DNA of 64,000 nt from CAYWNA01 sp964459305 (GCA_964459305.1 CAYWNA010000032.1:12588-76587); one strand, 5' to 3'. Shown: positions 8,959-18,548, numbered from the stretch's first letter. The notes: a model not told the origin generated them from the sequence alone. A program made the numbers and translations.

Positions 8959-10077
8959 CTACGACGCGACATCCAGCGCGGCACGCGCGAAGGCGTGCAT
9001 ATTCTCCACCGGTGTGAACCTTGGCACGGCGCAGGCGCTTCCCAGAATATAACGCGGACCACCATCGCGGATACAGGCTTGGGCCTCGGCATAGACCTGC
9101 TCCGGCGTGCCTTCTAATAGGGTGAGGCAACTCACGCCACCGATGAGACACAGTTCGTCGCCAATGGCCTCAAGCGTGCTACCCACCGACATTCCACTGG
9201 TCGGGTCCATGCCCTCGATACCGTCTAGGTGATCCTGCTTCACCGCACTGAGCAGCGGGTTGTAGTTCCCGCAGCAATGCTTGTATACAAGTAGCCCGGC
9301 GGCGCGTGCTGCGTCCGCAGCGCGGCGGTAGTAGGGGCTGCAGTAATCCGTGTACATTCGTGGCGAAATGACGCTGCCGGACGCCCAGGAATCGCCGATG
9401 TACAAGCAGTCGACTCCGATACGGGCAAACGCTTTCCCCAGCTCGATCGACGCGTTGGTTCCCTTGTCGAAAATCTTGTGGACCAGTTCAGGATTGTCCA
9501 TCATCATCAGGAGCGATTCCTGTGCATCACCAACGTGCCTGTGAAGGAAATTCAGTGTCTGGCCGCCGGCCATGCCGATGACGAAAAGTCCCTTCTCATG
9601 AGCCTGTTCGGTAACATCCCGCGCGGAATCCAGACAGCCGGCTTCCAGGAGTTCCTCCGTGGGCGGAAAGGTGATCGCCTCGGCCTGCTCCAACGTGCGC
9701 ACGGGATCAGGCGGCTGAGCCGGAACGAGCGCCCCGCCTCCCTGCACGTCAAACCAGCCGTCCACTCGGCCGCTATGCCGGTCAATCTGAACGAGCTGCC
9801 CGCCGCGGCGCCGCACCTCTTTCTCGCGAAACCAGGAGTGTGGCGGTGTGGGAAGAACGCGCACGACGTCGCTCCGATAAAGCCGATGGGCGTCCAGCAT
9901 CCATTGGATTCCCAAACGAGGATCGGCCAACGCTTCTTCGAATTGGTGCCCCGTGCAATAACTGGCGTGATCGATGTAGATGCAGGGCGCGAAAGGCGTG
10001 CGATCCGGTTTCTGTCCGGTGAATACGGCCCGCATTCGTTCGCGCGATGTACACTTGCCGGACGTCAGTTGGGCCAT
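8959..10077 (-). CDS. uroporphyrinogen decarboxylase-family protein (MtaA/CmuA-like)
   Basis: A protein of 372 residues with the UroD TIM-barrel pattern: an N-terminal SRERMRAVFTGQKPDRTPF start, a central GDSWASGSVISPRMYTDYCS segment, then YKHCCGNYNPLL and a late GSACAVPRFTP. The HCCG and SAC cysteines fit the zinc site of methyltransferase-type UroD relatives rather than true heme-pathway HemE. Related proteins move methyl groups between corrinoid proteins and thiols or folate, but many planctomycete members have no known substrate. No corrinoid protein is nearby. It is divergent from the FAD oxidoreductase gene, leaving about 430 bp between the two starts. Confidence 0.85.
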   Translation of the reverse strand: MAQLTSGKCTSRERMRAVFTGQKPDRTPFAPCIYIDHASYCTGHQFEEALADPRLGIQWMLDAHRLYRSDVVRVLPTPPHSWFREKEVRRRGGQLVQIDRHSGRVDGWFDVQGGGALVPAQPPDPVRTLEQAEAITFPPTEELLEAGCLDSARDVTEQAHEKGLFVIGMAGGQTLNFLHRHVGDAQESLLMMMDNPELVHKIFDKGTNASIELGKAFARIGVDCLYIGDSWASGSVISPRMYTDYCSPYYRRAADAARAAGLLVYKHCCGNYNPLLSAVKQDHLDGIEGMDPTSGMSVGSTLEAIGDELCLIGGVSCLTLLEGTPEQVYAEAQACIRDGGPRYILGSACAVPRFTPVENMHAFARAALDVAS

Positions 10078-10280
10078 CGGATCTGGGCAGCCTTTTCAGT
10101 ATTCCTTTTCACGCCATCGTGGCCAACCTGGCTGACAACCCCAGGCAAGACTGTCGATCAAGTCTTCCTGCTCACCGCAGCCTGGATAGGCATTTGAAAC
10201 TCCGACTCTACTTCGCGTGATTGGGCAGGTCAAGTTGGCCAGGCCATCGCGTGTCTCGAAACGGGCGCAGGAAGGGATTT

Positions 10281-10348
10281 GTAGCTGGATTCGCAAGAAT
10301 TCAGGCGGACTACGCCCTCACCGCCTGAATTCTTGCGAATCCAGCTAC
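10281..10348. repeat. palindrome family B, copy 1 (68 bp)
   Basis: A near-perfect inverted repeat with arms GCTGGATTCGCAAGAATTCA and the complement, around a central ACTACGCCCTCA. A second copy of exactly 68 bp lies at 23463-23530. It is in the shared upstream region of two divergent genes and has no T-run. Confidence 0.85.
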
Positions 10349-10505
10349 GAGTTTTGTCAACGAATCTATGCCGGACGCTATAATCTCTTTCGTGTCTTGG
10401 ACGAAAGAAGAACCCACAAGAATGAATGCGTTGCACAATGTGACACGTCACTTGAGCTAAACGATCATTATGCCAGCCGGGCAGCTAACGATAAGGAGGC
10501 ACAGA

Positions 10506-11924
10506 ATGGATCGAAGACGATTCTTTGAGGTATCGGCCGGCGCGGTGGGAACGGCCTGCCTCGGGACGGCAGCTGCCGAAGGGCAGGAGGGCCGCCGAGA
10601 GAGCACGTCGCTAATGTCCCCCGTCTCGTCGGTCGGCGCGGACCGAGCGACCATCCAAGAGGCGCCCCGCCGCACTCCGGTTGCCGCGGATGTGGATGTG
10701 TTGGTTGTGGGTGGTGGTCCAACGGGCGTGGGAGCGGCGCTGGCGGCGGCCGGCGAGGGCGCCAAGACGCTGGTGCTCGAACGGCATGGGATGCTGGGCG
10801 GCATGTGGACGGCCGGTCTGCTCAACCCCTTGTTCGAATCGCGCAAAGGATGGTTAGTGGAGCGGCTGGTCGATCGCCTCCGGCAAGCGAAAGCGTGGCA
10901 AGACCATGCCAAATTCCCGGTCTTCGACGTGGAACTGATGAAGTATACCCTGGAACAGATGCTTGCCGAGGTCAACGTCGATTTCTGGTACCACGTCCAG
11001 GCGACGGATCCGGTGGTTGTCGATCATTGCATGCGGGGAGTGATCGTCGAAGGGAAATCCGGACGTGAAGCCGTGCTGGCCAGAACGATCGTCGATTGTA
11101 CCGGAGACGGAGATATCGCGGCCCGGGTGGGCGTGCCTTTCCGCTTCGGCCGAGAATTCGACGGTCTCGCCCAACCTATGACGCTCATGTTTGAAGTGAC
11201 GGGTGCCGAGAAGATCGCAACCGGAACACAGAACATTTTGGAGATCTTGAAGAAAGCCATCGCAGAACACAACCTGCCCATCGAGTTGCCGTACGGCAAG
11301 AATCCGCGCGGCACGCCCTATTCCATTCCTGTGCCGGAGCACGGTGCAGCGGCAATCCAAGCTACGCATGTTTATCGGTACAACGCCACGGACACGCGGG
11401 ACGTGACTCATGCGACCGTCGAGGCGAGAAAACAGGTACACGAGATCTTTCTACCGGCAATGCGAAAGGTCCCAGGTCTGGAAAACCTGCGTCTGTCGCA
11501 AACGGCCCCGTCGATCGGCATTCGTGAATCCCGTCACTTCGAAGGTCACTACACGTTGGATGCAGAGGACGTGATCGGTGGCCGTCGATTCGACGATGCC
11601 GTTACGTCGTGCGCGTTTGGCTGCGACATCCACGAGATCTATCCCGACGACACGCATGCGAGACGGATCCCGGCCAAACCCTTCGAGATTCCCTATCGCT
11701 GCCTGTTGCCCAAGTCGATCAAAGGACTGCTGTTTGCCGGCCGTTGCATTTCCGGCACCCATGAGGCCCACGCGTCTTACCGCGTGACGGGAACGTGCAT
11801 GGCGATGGGCCAAGCCGCCGGCCTGGCTGCGGCCATAGCGGCCGGACGCGGCGTTACGCCGGACGAAATTGACGGCAGCGAACTCCGAGCGGCTCTGGAG
11901 ACTCGCGGAGTCCAGTTCCTGTAA
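10506..11924 (+). CDS. Tat-exported FAD-dependent oxidoreductase
   Basis: The start ATG 10506 follows GGAGGCACAGA. The protein has about 472 residues. The N-terminus MDRRRFFEVSAGAVGTACLG is a twin-arginine signal. An FAD-binding Rossmann motif follows (VLVVGGGPTGVGAALAAA), with LERHGMLGGMWTAG next to it. A second dinucleotide-fold element is TIVDCTGDGDIAARVG, and the C-terminal FAD contact region reads LLFAGRCISGTHEAHAS. This matches the FAD-dependent oxidoreductase family abundant in planctomycetes, which export such enzymes together with glycoside hydrolases. The substrate is unknown; a sugar or hydroxylated organic compound is only a guess. Confidence 0.88.
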   Translation: MDRRRFFEVSAGAVGTACLGTAAAEGQEGRRESTSLMSPVSSVGADRATIQEAPRRTPVAADVDVLVVGGGPTGVGAALAAAGEGAKTLVLERHGMLGGMWTAGLLNPLFESRKGWLVERLVDRLRQAKAWQDHAKFPVFDVELMKYTLEQMLAEVNVDFWYHVQATDPVVVDHCMRGVIVEGKSGREAVLARTIVDCTGDGDIAARVGVPFRFGREFDGLAQPMTLMFEVTGAEKIATGTQNILEILKKAIAEHNLPIELPYGKNPRGTPYSIPVPEHGAAAIQATHVYRYNATDTRDVTHATVEARKQVHEIFLPAMRKVPGLENLRLSQTAPSIGIRESRHFEGHYTLDAEDVIGGRRFDDAVTSCAFGCDIHEIYPDDTHARRIPAKPFEIPYRCLLPKSIKGLLFAGRCISGTHEAHASYRVTGTCMAMGQAAGLAAAIAAGRGVTPDEIDGSELRAALETRGVQFL

Positions 11925-12034
11925 GGCGAGCGGCGGAAATTCGCGTAGCCGTGGGATAGGCTTCCAGCCTGTCAGGCCGCATAATTGACAGGCTGGAAAC
12001 CTATCCTACGGCAAATCTTCATCTGCCGCTCGCC
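11925..12034. repeat. palindrome family A, long copy, opposite orientation (110 bp)
   Basis: It starts immediately after the TAA stop of the FAD oxidoreductase and ends with GCCGCTCGCC. The outer arms are GGCGAGCGGC/GCCGCTCGCC. The inner arms CCGTGGGATAGGCTTCCAGC and complement show two mismatches in the right arm (AAACCTATCCTACGG). Its asymmetric linkers are the reverse complement of those in the 7702-7810 copy. It truncates the glycoside-hydrolase remnant next to it. Confidence 0.85.
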
Positions 12035-12281
12035 TAAGCACAATAGTACTGAGGAATGACGCTCTTCGGCCTGGAGGTCGAACGGAATACCTCGGTTTGG
12101 CGTCGTGCCTGTACTTCTTGAAGAATACGACGGCATCGTCGCGTTCCACCTCTTGTTGACCCGTCTTCCACTGCCGCTTGAAGTGCTTCAGCAGAACCGC
12201 CGGGCCAAAGTTGTGGTTGATCTCTGGCGCGAGATGGTGTCCCTCCGGATAGTCGTTCCACGTTACGTAGTTGATGACGAG
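12006..12281 (-). pseudogene. remnant of a GH71-like glycoside hydrolase
   Basis: Minus-strand codons from 12281 to a TAG at 12006-12008 read VINYVTWNDYPEGHHLAPEI and continue with NHNFGPAVLLKHFKRQWKTG and AVVFFKKYRHDAKPRYS. The segment is recognisable as an internal part of planctomycete GH71/alpha-1,3-glucanase-like proteins (the TWNDYPEGHHLAP motif). It has no start codon, a TGA lies just upstream in frame, and the family A palindrome terminates it. It is therefore a degraded fragment of under 95 codons, not a working gene. The family name is from memory and less certain than the fact that the fragment is coding-like. Confidence 0.55.
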
Positions 12282-12385
12282 TCATGTTCACGCCGGGGCT
12301 GGCGACACGTTGCATCGGGGTTGGCGGTGTGCCAGAATCTCTATCAATAATCAGTCGAGATCTAGTCCAGTCGCAGGAGTTTCTG

Positions 12386-13681
12386 ATGGTTCATTGCAGA
12401 TGGTTCGTGTTTTTGTGTCTCCTGGGGTTTGTGCCGTGGGCCCAGTCCGCGACGGGACAATGGCCCCGTTTCCGCGGGCCCAACGGCTCGGGCTTGAGCG
12501 ATGCGACCACGGTCCCGACCGTGTGGACGGACCAGGACTACAACTGGAAGGTCGAACTGCCGGGCGAAGGCCACGGCTCGCCTGTCGTTCTTGGCGAGAG
12601 GATTTATGTGACATGCGGCGATGCCGGGACGGCCGAACGCCGAGTCCTCTGCCTGAGCACAAAGAACGGCAGCGTGCTGTGGCGGAAAGACTACCCGTCT
12701 CACACGTTCCGGCAACATCGCAGCAACGGGTATGCCACAGCGACTCCGGCCGTCGACTCGGACGGAGTGGTTGTCACGTGGGCGACGCCCAAGGAAGTCG
12801 TACTGCTGGCGTTGGCCCACGATGGCCGCGAGATGTGGCGTCGAGATCTCGGTCCGTTCATCGGCCCTCATGGGGCCGGCAGCTCACCGATCCTTGTCGA
12901 CGACTTGGTCGTGTTGGCAAACGAGCAGGAAGACTACAAAGTCCTGGCCCGGCTGATGGGCCGCGAAGAGGTCGGGCCCTCGGGCGAGAGCTTCCTGATC
13001 GCCATCGATCGCAACACGGGCGAAACACGTTGGAGGGTGCCTCGAAAGACCACTCTTGCACCCTACTCGACTCCGTGCATCCATCGGCAGGCAGATGGTT
13101 CAACCGAACTGATCTTCACAAGCACGTCACACGGAATCACAGCAATTGATGTCGCCACCGGGAAACGGAATTGGGAGATCCCAGACGTGTTCGAAGATCG
13201 CTGCGTGGGATCCCCGATCGTTGCGTCCGGGCTGGTGATCGGCGGGTACGGTCACGGAGTGACAGGCAAGCTGTGCCTGGCCGCGTATCCCGGATCGTCG
13301 CAGCCACAAAGCCAACCGTCGATTGCTTTCGACGTCAGAAGATCTGTGCCGCTAGTGCCGACATCGTTGGCCGTTGGTGACCGGATTTTCCTTTGGTCGG
13401 ACAACGGTATCGTCACTTGCCTCGACCTGCCTACTGGAAATCTGATCTGGCGCGAGCGTGTGCCGGGCAGCTTCTTCGGTTCACCGGTATGTATTGCGAA
13501 TCGACTTTACTGCATCGCCAAGAACGGAGAAGTTGTCGTTCTGGCGGCTGCCGATAAGTTCGAGGAGTTGGCCCGCGTGCCGCTCGGCGCACCAAGCTAC
13601 TCGACACCGGCCGTGTCGGACGGGGTGATGCTCCTTCGTACCTCCGCGCATTTGTTCTCACTCGGAGGCCAAGCGAATTGA
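12386..13681 (+). CDS. secreted PQQ-like beta-propeller protein
   Basis: The start ATG 12386 lies 7 nt after GCAGGAG. The protein has 431 residues, with signal peptide MVHCRWFVFLCLLGFVPWAQ. The mature start QWPRFRGPNGSGLSD is the typical planctomycete opening of this family. Blades follow with CLSTKNGSVLWRKDY, IAIDRNTGETRWRVPR, AIDVATGKRNWEIPD and CLDLPTGNLIWRERVP. Such proteins are exported propellers, related to BamB and quinoprotein dehydrogenases but without demonstrated PQQ in most cases. It sits at the edge of the glycan-degradation region and is convergent with the beta-helix protein. Confidence 0.88.
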   Translation: MVHCRWFVFLCLLGFVPWAQSATGQWPRFRGPNGSGLSDATTVPTVWTDQDYNWKVELPGEGHGSPVVLGERIYVTCGDAGTAERRVLCLSTKNGSVLWRKDYPSHTFRQHRSNGYATATPAVDSDGVVVTWATPKEVVLLALAHDGREMWRRDLGPFIGPHGAGSSPILVDDLVVLANEQEDYKVLARLMGREEVGPSGESFLIAIDRNTGETRWRVPRKTTLAPYSTPCIHRQADGSTELIFTSTSHGITAIDVATGKRNWEIPDVFEDRCVGSPIVASGLVIGGYGHGVTGKLCLAAYPGSSQPQSQPSIAFDVRRSVPLVPTSLAVGDRIFLWSDNGIVTCLDLPTGNLIWRERVPGSFFGSPVCIANRLYCIAKNGEVVVLAAADKFEELARVPLGAPSYSTPAVSDGVMLLRTSAHLFSLGGQAN

Positions 13682-13900
13682 AAGGTGAGGCAGAATGATC
13701 GTAGCGAACCCGCTCCAATGCGTGGGGCTGCGCGCCGTCGGTGCGCTGTTCGCGCCAATCGCTACGCCGATCATCGCGGGCCAGATCGATCGTAACCCGA
13801 AGTGTGAGCGAGGGCGTAACGCGTTGAACGACCAAGAGACCAACGGGAGCAAGGTACCGGGCGGGGTTCGGGCACTTCTCTGTCTTCTCTGAAACGCGCC

Positions 13901-15868
13901 TCATCGACTTCGGAGCTCAACGGGAAGCACTTCCTTCGAGCGGATGAGGTCGGTGAGCTTCTGTAGCACTCTGCTTGTCTCTTCGTTGCGGTCGACGATG
14001 CGCGCTGTCGCGCGGAGCCGGCAGCCGCGGCGCCACTGGTCTGTGTCGACCCGCAGGTGGAACGAGTCGCCGAGGTTGCCGTTCACTGGCGTCCTCCAGC
14101 CTGGGAGCGCGGTCAGGTCAAGCCTCTCGCCGGGCTTGAGCTTCCAGCCAGGTAGCTCGACGCGGCAGCGGTACAGTTCCTGCTTGTCTCGGTGGCCGCC
14201 GCGGTAGCGGAAGTGGAATGTGAGGATCAAATCGCGATCGCCTCCCAGCTCAAACGCCCTCTCGGAGAATTCGTTGCTGAGGGACGCGCGAAGCTCCACT
14301 TGCTCGCCCGAGCCCAAGGACACGGGCGAGCCGGAGATGGACAGCGTCAACTCCGGCTCTGGGCAGTTCTCTCGTTCGGCCCAAGGACCGAGGCCGATGT
14401 CCCGCGTCCCCGGTTTTTCAACGTAATCCGGCAGCGGGACCTGTGCGCCCTTGCCGACGGCTGGGCAGCCGGCCTTCGAGCGGCCGAACTGGTCGAGATT
14501 CGGCTTGGCTGCAAGCGAGCCCTGTTCGAGGTTGAAATTCCTGAACGTCTGGACCTTCGTCAGCGGAAGGTCAAGATTGCGTCCCCAGGTGAGAGGGCTC
14601 TGCCAGTCGACCTTGTTGCCGGAGAAAAGGTTGTTGTGGGACATGAATCCAGACTGGACAAAGGTCGACATCTTCTCGGTCCCTTCGCGGCCGGCGACCA
14701 TGTATACCGCGACCTCGTTCGAGCGGAAGACGTTGTTGGCCAAGTGCGGCCTGTCCGGTACCGCGCCGACATTCCTCATGCTGAAGCCGGCGCCGCAGCG
14801 CTCGATCAGGTTGCCCCAGACGCGGTTCTCGTGCGTCTTGCCCGAACTGATCCAAACACCCCTGGCGCAATCGGAGATGTGGTTGCGCCAGATGAGGTAG
14901 TGTCCGCGGTCGGTCTTGCCGGCGCCGGGACCGCTGGAGCGTTCGCCGGAGATGCTGATGCCGTTCACCTGGTCGTAGATGTGGCAGCCCGTGACGACCA
15001 GTTCACGCACGGCGCCTTTAGAGCCGACGCCGAGGCCACCGTTGAAGATCTCGCAGCCTTCGACGAAGTTGGGGCCGCGGTCGCCGCAATTGATCGTCGA
15101 CATTGTGTGCGAGTTCGATCCGTGGTCGCCCCAATAGAAAGAGTCGTGTATCAGGCAGTCGCGGAAGGCCGAGTGCGAGCAGCCGGAAAAGTAGGCGTTG
15201 TAGGAGTTGTCGACCGAGTTCGAGCAGTGGGCGATCTCGCACCGGATGACCTCACAGTGGTCGGCCGTGATCTCGCAGACCACGTTCTGGCCGAACAGCA
15301 TGTGGAGTCCTTCCACGCGGATCCATGGTTTGTTCAAATTCATGACGTGGTGCTGCGACGCCTCGATGCGGTGGTTATCGGGCGTGTCGCTCTCGCGGGA
15401 CCAAAGGTAGATCCACTCGGCGTCTTGCGTCCACGTGCCGGGCGCTTTGAGTTCGGAAAGCGGCGGGTCCTCTCGCTTTCCCCAGTGGGGCCGCGCGTGC
15501 GTGAGCCGCTCGGCGTCTTCGTACAGGCCCTTCACCAGTTTCGGCGGATGCTCCGTCTTCCAGATGTTTCCCTGGTGCCTCTGCCAACCCGTGAGCCTCG
15601 CCGAGCCTAATAGCGCGACGTACTCGCCGGGGGCGGCGCAGAGCGTGATCGACCGTTCCTGCTGGCCGCCCCGTGGGAAGTGCACGGGCCCGTCGAGGCG
15701 GTATTCGCCCGCGCGCAGCACAACCCGGTCGCCGGGAGCGGCATTGGTGAGAGCCGATTCCAGCACGTCGTTGGCGTTGCCCTCGGCCGGCGGATTCACA
15801 ACCACATCCGCCGCATGCGCAGGGAGCACCACTACGATTACCGCCAATAGTGTCCTCATGCTTTTCAT
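13901..15868 (-). CDS. secreted right-handed parallel beta-helix protein
   Basis: The start ATG 15868 has AAGGGGAACGAC upstream. The protein has 655 residues with signal peptide MKSMRTLLAVIVVVLPAHA. The DUF1565/NosD-like opening reads APGDRVVLRAGEYRLDGPVH. Repeated beta-helix coils run from about 180 to 400 (CEVIRCEIAHCSNSV, HSAFRDCLIHDSFYWG, LVVTGCHIYDQVNGISISG, YLIWRNHISDCARGVWI). The last 160 residues are a separate beta-sandwich (GSGEQVELRASLSNEFS). The fold is typical of pectate-lyase-like and carbohydrate-processing proteins; no catalytic residues can be assigned. The neighbouring heparinase-like lyase suggests a role in polysaccharide handling. Confidence 0.85.
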   Translation of the reverse strand: MKSMRTLLAVIVVVLPAHAADVVVNPPAEGNANDVLESALTNAAPGDRVVLRAGEYRLDGPVHFPRGGQQERSITLCAAPGEYVALLGSARLTGWQRHQGNIWKTEHPPKLVKGLYEDAERLTHARPHWGKREDPPLSELKAPGTWTQDAEWIYLWSRESDTPDNHRIEASQHHVMNLNKPWIRVEGLHMLFGQNVVCEITADHCEVIRCEIAHCSNSVDNSYNAYFSGCSHSAFRDCLIHDSFYWGDHGSNSHTMSTINCGDRGPNFVEGCEIFNGGLGVGSKGAVRELVVTGCHIYDQVNGISISGERSSGPGAGKTDRGHYLIWRNHISDCARGVWISSGKTHENRVWGNLIERCGAGFSMRNVGAVPDRPHLANNVFRSNEVAVYMVAGREGTEKMSTFVQSGFMSHNNLFSGNKVDWQSPLTWGRNLDLPLTKVQTFRNFNLEQGSLAAKPNLDQFGRSKAGCPAVGKGAQVPLPDYVEKPGTRDIGLGPWAERENCPEPELTLSISGSPVSLGSGEQVELRASLSNEFSERAFELGGDRDLILTFHFRYRGGHRDKQELYRCRVELPGWKLKPGERLDLTALPGWRTPVNGNLGDSFHLRVDTDQWRRGCRLRATARIVDRNEETSRVLQKLTDLIRSKEVLPVELRSR

Positions 15869-16046
15869 GTCGTTCCCCTTGATTGTCCGGAAGAGCTGGT
15901 ATCGGCCTTCCGTTTTCAAACCTGAGTGCGTCTCTTATGATTTTGCCCAATAATCATTTTGCCCGAAGAAGAAATGGCAAAATCATCGAATCACGATGCG
16001 GGGGTCGGATAACCTCAAAACTGTAGGAAACCATCGGTTTCTCTAG

Positions 16047-18548
16047 TCAAGGACATGCTGTCTCCAGGACGGTGCCGTCCTTGGCAAAACGTTGCAAGGC
16101 AACTCGGCCCTTCGTTTTCAGCCCGTCCTCCGATAGCTCGGCTGCGTCGTCCGTCGGCAGGAGCATCGTGACCGAACCGTCGCGCAGTTTGGCCGACAGC
16201 GAGTATCCGCCGTCGAGCGAATCGAGTTCTACGTTGTGCGGTGGTTTTTTTCCTTTGCGATGAGGCCAGATCAGCGTGATGAACTCGACCGAGCGGCTCT
16301 TTTCCTTTGTCTTGGCCGTTAGATGCCATTCGCGCAGTGCGACTCGTTCGCGCGGGTTGGGATCGTATTGGTTCGTCTGCGAGAGTGAAAGTTCACGCGG
16401 TTGGATCATGCGAATTCTGCACGCCACGTTGCCGACTTGCAGCCGGATATCGTCCTGGCTTTCCACAGCGAATTCGGTGACGGCATGGAGCCAATACTCG
16501 AAGGCACTCGCCTGGCGGGCAACCAAGCGATCGTAGACGACTATCAGGTCCGGCTTCACAAACACGATCGACCGAGTGTACCGATCAAGCAGTCGTCCGT
16601 CCGGGTTGCTCTGTGTCTTTTCGCCGAAGTAAGTGTCTCCGGCTTCGCCGACGACTATGTCGATCGATTCCCCTGCGTGGAAACCGACGATTCGTCCCCG
16701 AGCTGCGGAGGAGTGTGCCTTTTGGCCATGGCCATCGACGGTGATATTGTTCACCGAGCGCGTGCTCCACATCCAATCCACGTGATGGGAACTGCCGTAG
16801 ATGTCGCGTCGCCCGGTGCGAATCAGCAACCGCTCGCCATAGGCCGACAGCAGAAACGAGTTATTGGACTCGTAGCCGTGCGACTGCGTGCCGAAGGGAC
16901 TCGACTTGAACGCAATCTGCACGCCACCCCCTGCATCGAGCAGATTCGAGTTCAGATAGGCTTGTCCCGTCCCGTAAAAACAGCGTGAAGCAGGTAGGTC
17001 GGTGGGCACCTTTGCGTTGACTTTCGGCAGTGCCCCGCGCATGAATCCCACGTAGCTGGAGGTCTGCCGCGGGCCTCCTGTTTGTTCAACGTACCATTGC
17101 CAATAGGGATTCGCCGCTTGGGCCGCCAGGATGCTCATCAGCGGCGTGTTGCTTGTGGACGTACGACGGGCCGTCTGGTCGCCGAAGCCTCCGCCGCGTT
17201 TGCCGGGCGGCATGAGATACATCGGGTAGTATCCGACCTTGGAGAAGAACGGCTTGTCATAGGCATTCACATCAAAAGCGGTTCGCATCACGTCGGCCCA
17301 CCACGTGAAGCGGCTAATGTAGCTGCTCCAGTAGGCCGAACCCTCGTGCCAGCCTCCGTCGTCGTCGCTCCAGACCGGATATGCGTTGTAGAAAACGTTC
17401 ATCGCAAACCAGATCCAGTCGTCGGCACCCTCGACTTCGCGTTGAAAAGCGATACCGACCTCGCCCAGGAAATGCCAGGCCCGATTGCGGTGGCTGCCAT
17501 AGGGACTCCAGAAATGGCGCGGGCAAAGATGTCGGTACATTTCGTCGCCGCGAACCTTCATCACCTTGCGGCAGAGATCGCGTTCCTCTTCCGTCAGCAA
17601 ATCGTTGACGAATGTGTAGGCTCGCGAGAAGTAGTATGCGTAGGGCATCCCCGCCTCGTCGTTGTACCGATAGCCCGTGGCGCCCTTGGGATCCCACGCT
17701 GCACACTCCAGAAGCAATCGTTTCGCCAATTGGCCGTACTCCTGACGGCCGTCAAGCAATCGCGCAAAGGCCAAGGTCGCGGCGCCGCCCAGTGCGCGGA
17801 CCGTGTACTCGCGATTGCCCCACCATATCTTCCGCCACTCCTCGCTCTTTCGTTTGATATCGCCATACTTTGGCGGTTCTTTGGTCGGCGGCGGGTTTTT
17901 CAGCAGCCGATCACACTGGGCGACAAGCGCCTTGTATTGCGGCTTCAATTCACCCTGGGCCAACTTCCGTAATCCGGGAAGCGCATCCGGGCGAAGAAAC
18001 AACCGAGGATGTTTTGAAGGAATCCGACCGAGCAGTTCTTCCCTGCCCGGCATTGGCATCGCCGCAGCATCCTTCCGGATCGAAAACGTTCGCTCCTGGC
18101 TCCACTGAGTTGGTTGACCATCATCCCTGTGGCCGCGGTATTGCCAGCGATATTGTCCGGGGTCGAACAGCCGGCTCGGACAATGGACATTCCATCGTAT
18201 GCCGTCTTGCCGATATTCGGTCCCGTCGCTGCCACTCGCCGGTTGGCAGCGCACCTCCCAGCTGGAGATTTTGCTTTGCGGTCGCCAACTGAAGCTCGGT
18301 GGATTCGAGGCGGAAACGGCGTCATCGGCTGGCCGATATCCCCAGTCAGATGGCCCCGCAGGTCGCTCGTCCAATTCTATCGTGTCTGCAGAAGCAACGG
18401 CCGCGAGCACGATCAGCGTAAACGGGACAAGTGAGCACTCCAAAGCGTGACAAGATGCGTAGCCAATGAGGATCTTCGCATAGAAGAAAGCGCTTTCGAT
18501 TGTCGTGGATCTGGGAGACAAAAGCTCAGGTTTGACCGGCGATGGCAT
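16047..18548 (-). CDS. heparinase II/III-like polysaccharide lyase with N-terminal DUF4962-like domain
   Basis: ATG 18548 gives about 833 residues. The frame stays open to 18785, but those extra residues look unlike a protein start. A hydrophobic stretch (LVPFTLIVLAAVASA) ends near the export site. An Ig-like/DUF4962 domain follows (NPPSFSWRPQ, QYRWQYRGHRDDG), then an alpha/alpha toroid with YNDEAGMPYAYYFSRAYTFV and HFWSPYGSHRNRAWHFLGEV. The C-terminal heparinase II/III beta-sandwich has QSHGYESNNSFLLSAYGERL and SSHHVDWMWSTRSVNNITVD. The family cleaves uronic-acid polysaccharides by beta-elimination. It is likely co-transcribed with the upstream secreted protein. The exact start is uncertain. 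Confidence 0.82.
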   Translation of the reverse strand: MPSPVKPELLSPRSTTIESAFFYAKILIGYASCHALECSLVPFTLIVLAAVASADTIELDERPAGPSDWGYRPADDAVSASNPPSFSWRPQSKISSWEVRCQPASGSDGTEYRQDGIRWNVHCPSRLFDPGQYRWQYRGHRDDGQPTQWSQERTFSIRKDAAAMPMPGREELLGRIPSKHPRLFLRPDALPGLRKLAQGELKPQYKALVAQCDRLLKNPPPTKEPPKYGDIKRKSEEWRKIWWGNREYTVRALGGAATLAFARLLDGRQEYGQLAKRLLLECAAWDPKGATGYRYNDEAGMPYAYYFSRAYTFVNDLLTEEERDLCRKVMKVRGDEMYRHLCPRHFWSPYGSHRNRAWHFLGEVGIAFQREVEGADDWIWFAMNVFYNAYPVWSDDDGGWHEGSAYWSSYISRFTWWADVMRTAFDVNAYDKPFFSKVGYYPMYLMPPGKRGGGFGDQTARRTSTSNTPLMSILAAQAANPYWQWYVEQTGGPRQTSSYVGFMRGALPKVNAKVPTDLPASRCFYGTGQAYLNSNLLDAGGGVQIAFKSSPFGTQSHGYESNNSFLLSAYGERLLIRTGRRDIYGSSHHVDWMWSTRSVNNITVDGHGQKAHSSAARGRIVGFHAGESIDIVVGEAGDTYFGEKTQSNPDGRLLDRYTRSIVFVKPDLIVVYDRLVARQASAFEYWLHAVTEFAVESQDDIRLQVGNVACRIRMIQPRELSLSQTNQYDPNPRERVALREWHLTAKTKEKSRSVEFITLIWPHRKGKKPPHNVELDSLDGGYSLSAKLRDGSVTMLLPTDDAAELSEDGLKTKGRVALQRFAKDGTVLETACP

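Noticed and set aside
8959..10077. HemE (heme-pathway uroporphyrinogen decarboxylase)
   Set aside because: The zinc-site cysteines (HCCG, GSAC) and the overall pattern point to the methyltransferase-like branch; the gene is also not in a heme cluster.
13794..13825. Possible dispersed repeat (AACCCGAAGTGTGAGCGAGG)
   Set aside because: It resembles a motif I associate with planctomycete intergenic DNA, but only one copy is visible here, so the claim cannot be supported from this window.
14192..15610. 472-codon plus-strand frame opposite the beta-helix protein
   Set aside because: It is antisense to a well-supported exported protein, has no family motif, and its Arg/Val/Ala-rich composition is typical of a shadow frame in GC-rich coding DNA.
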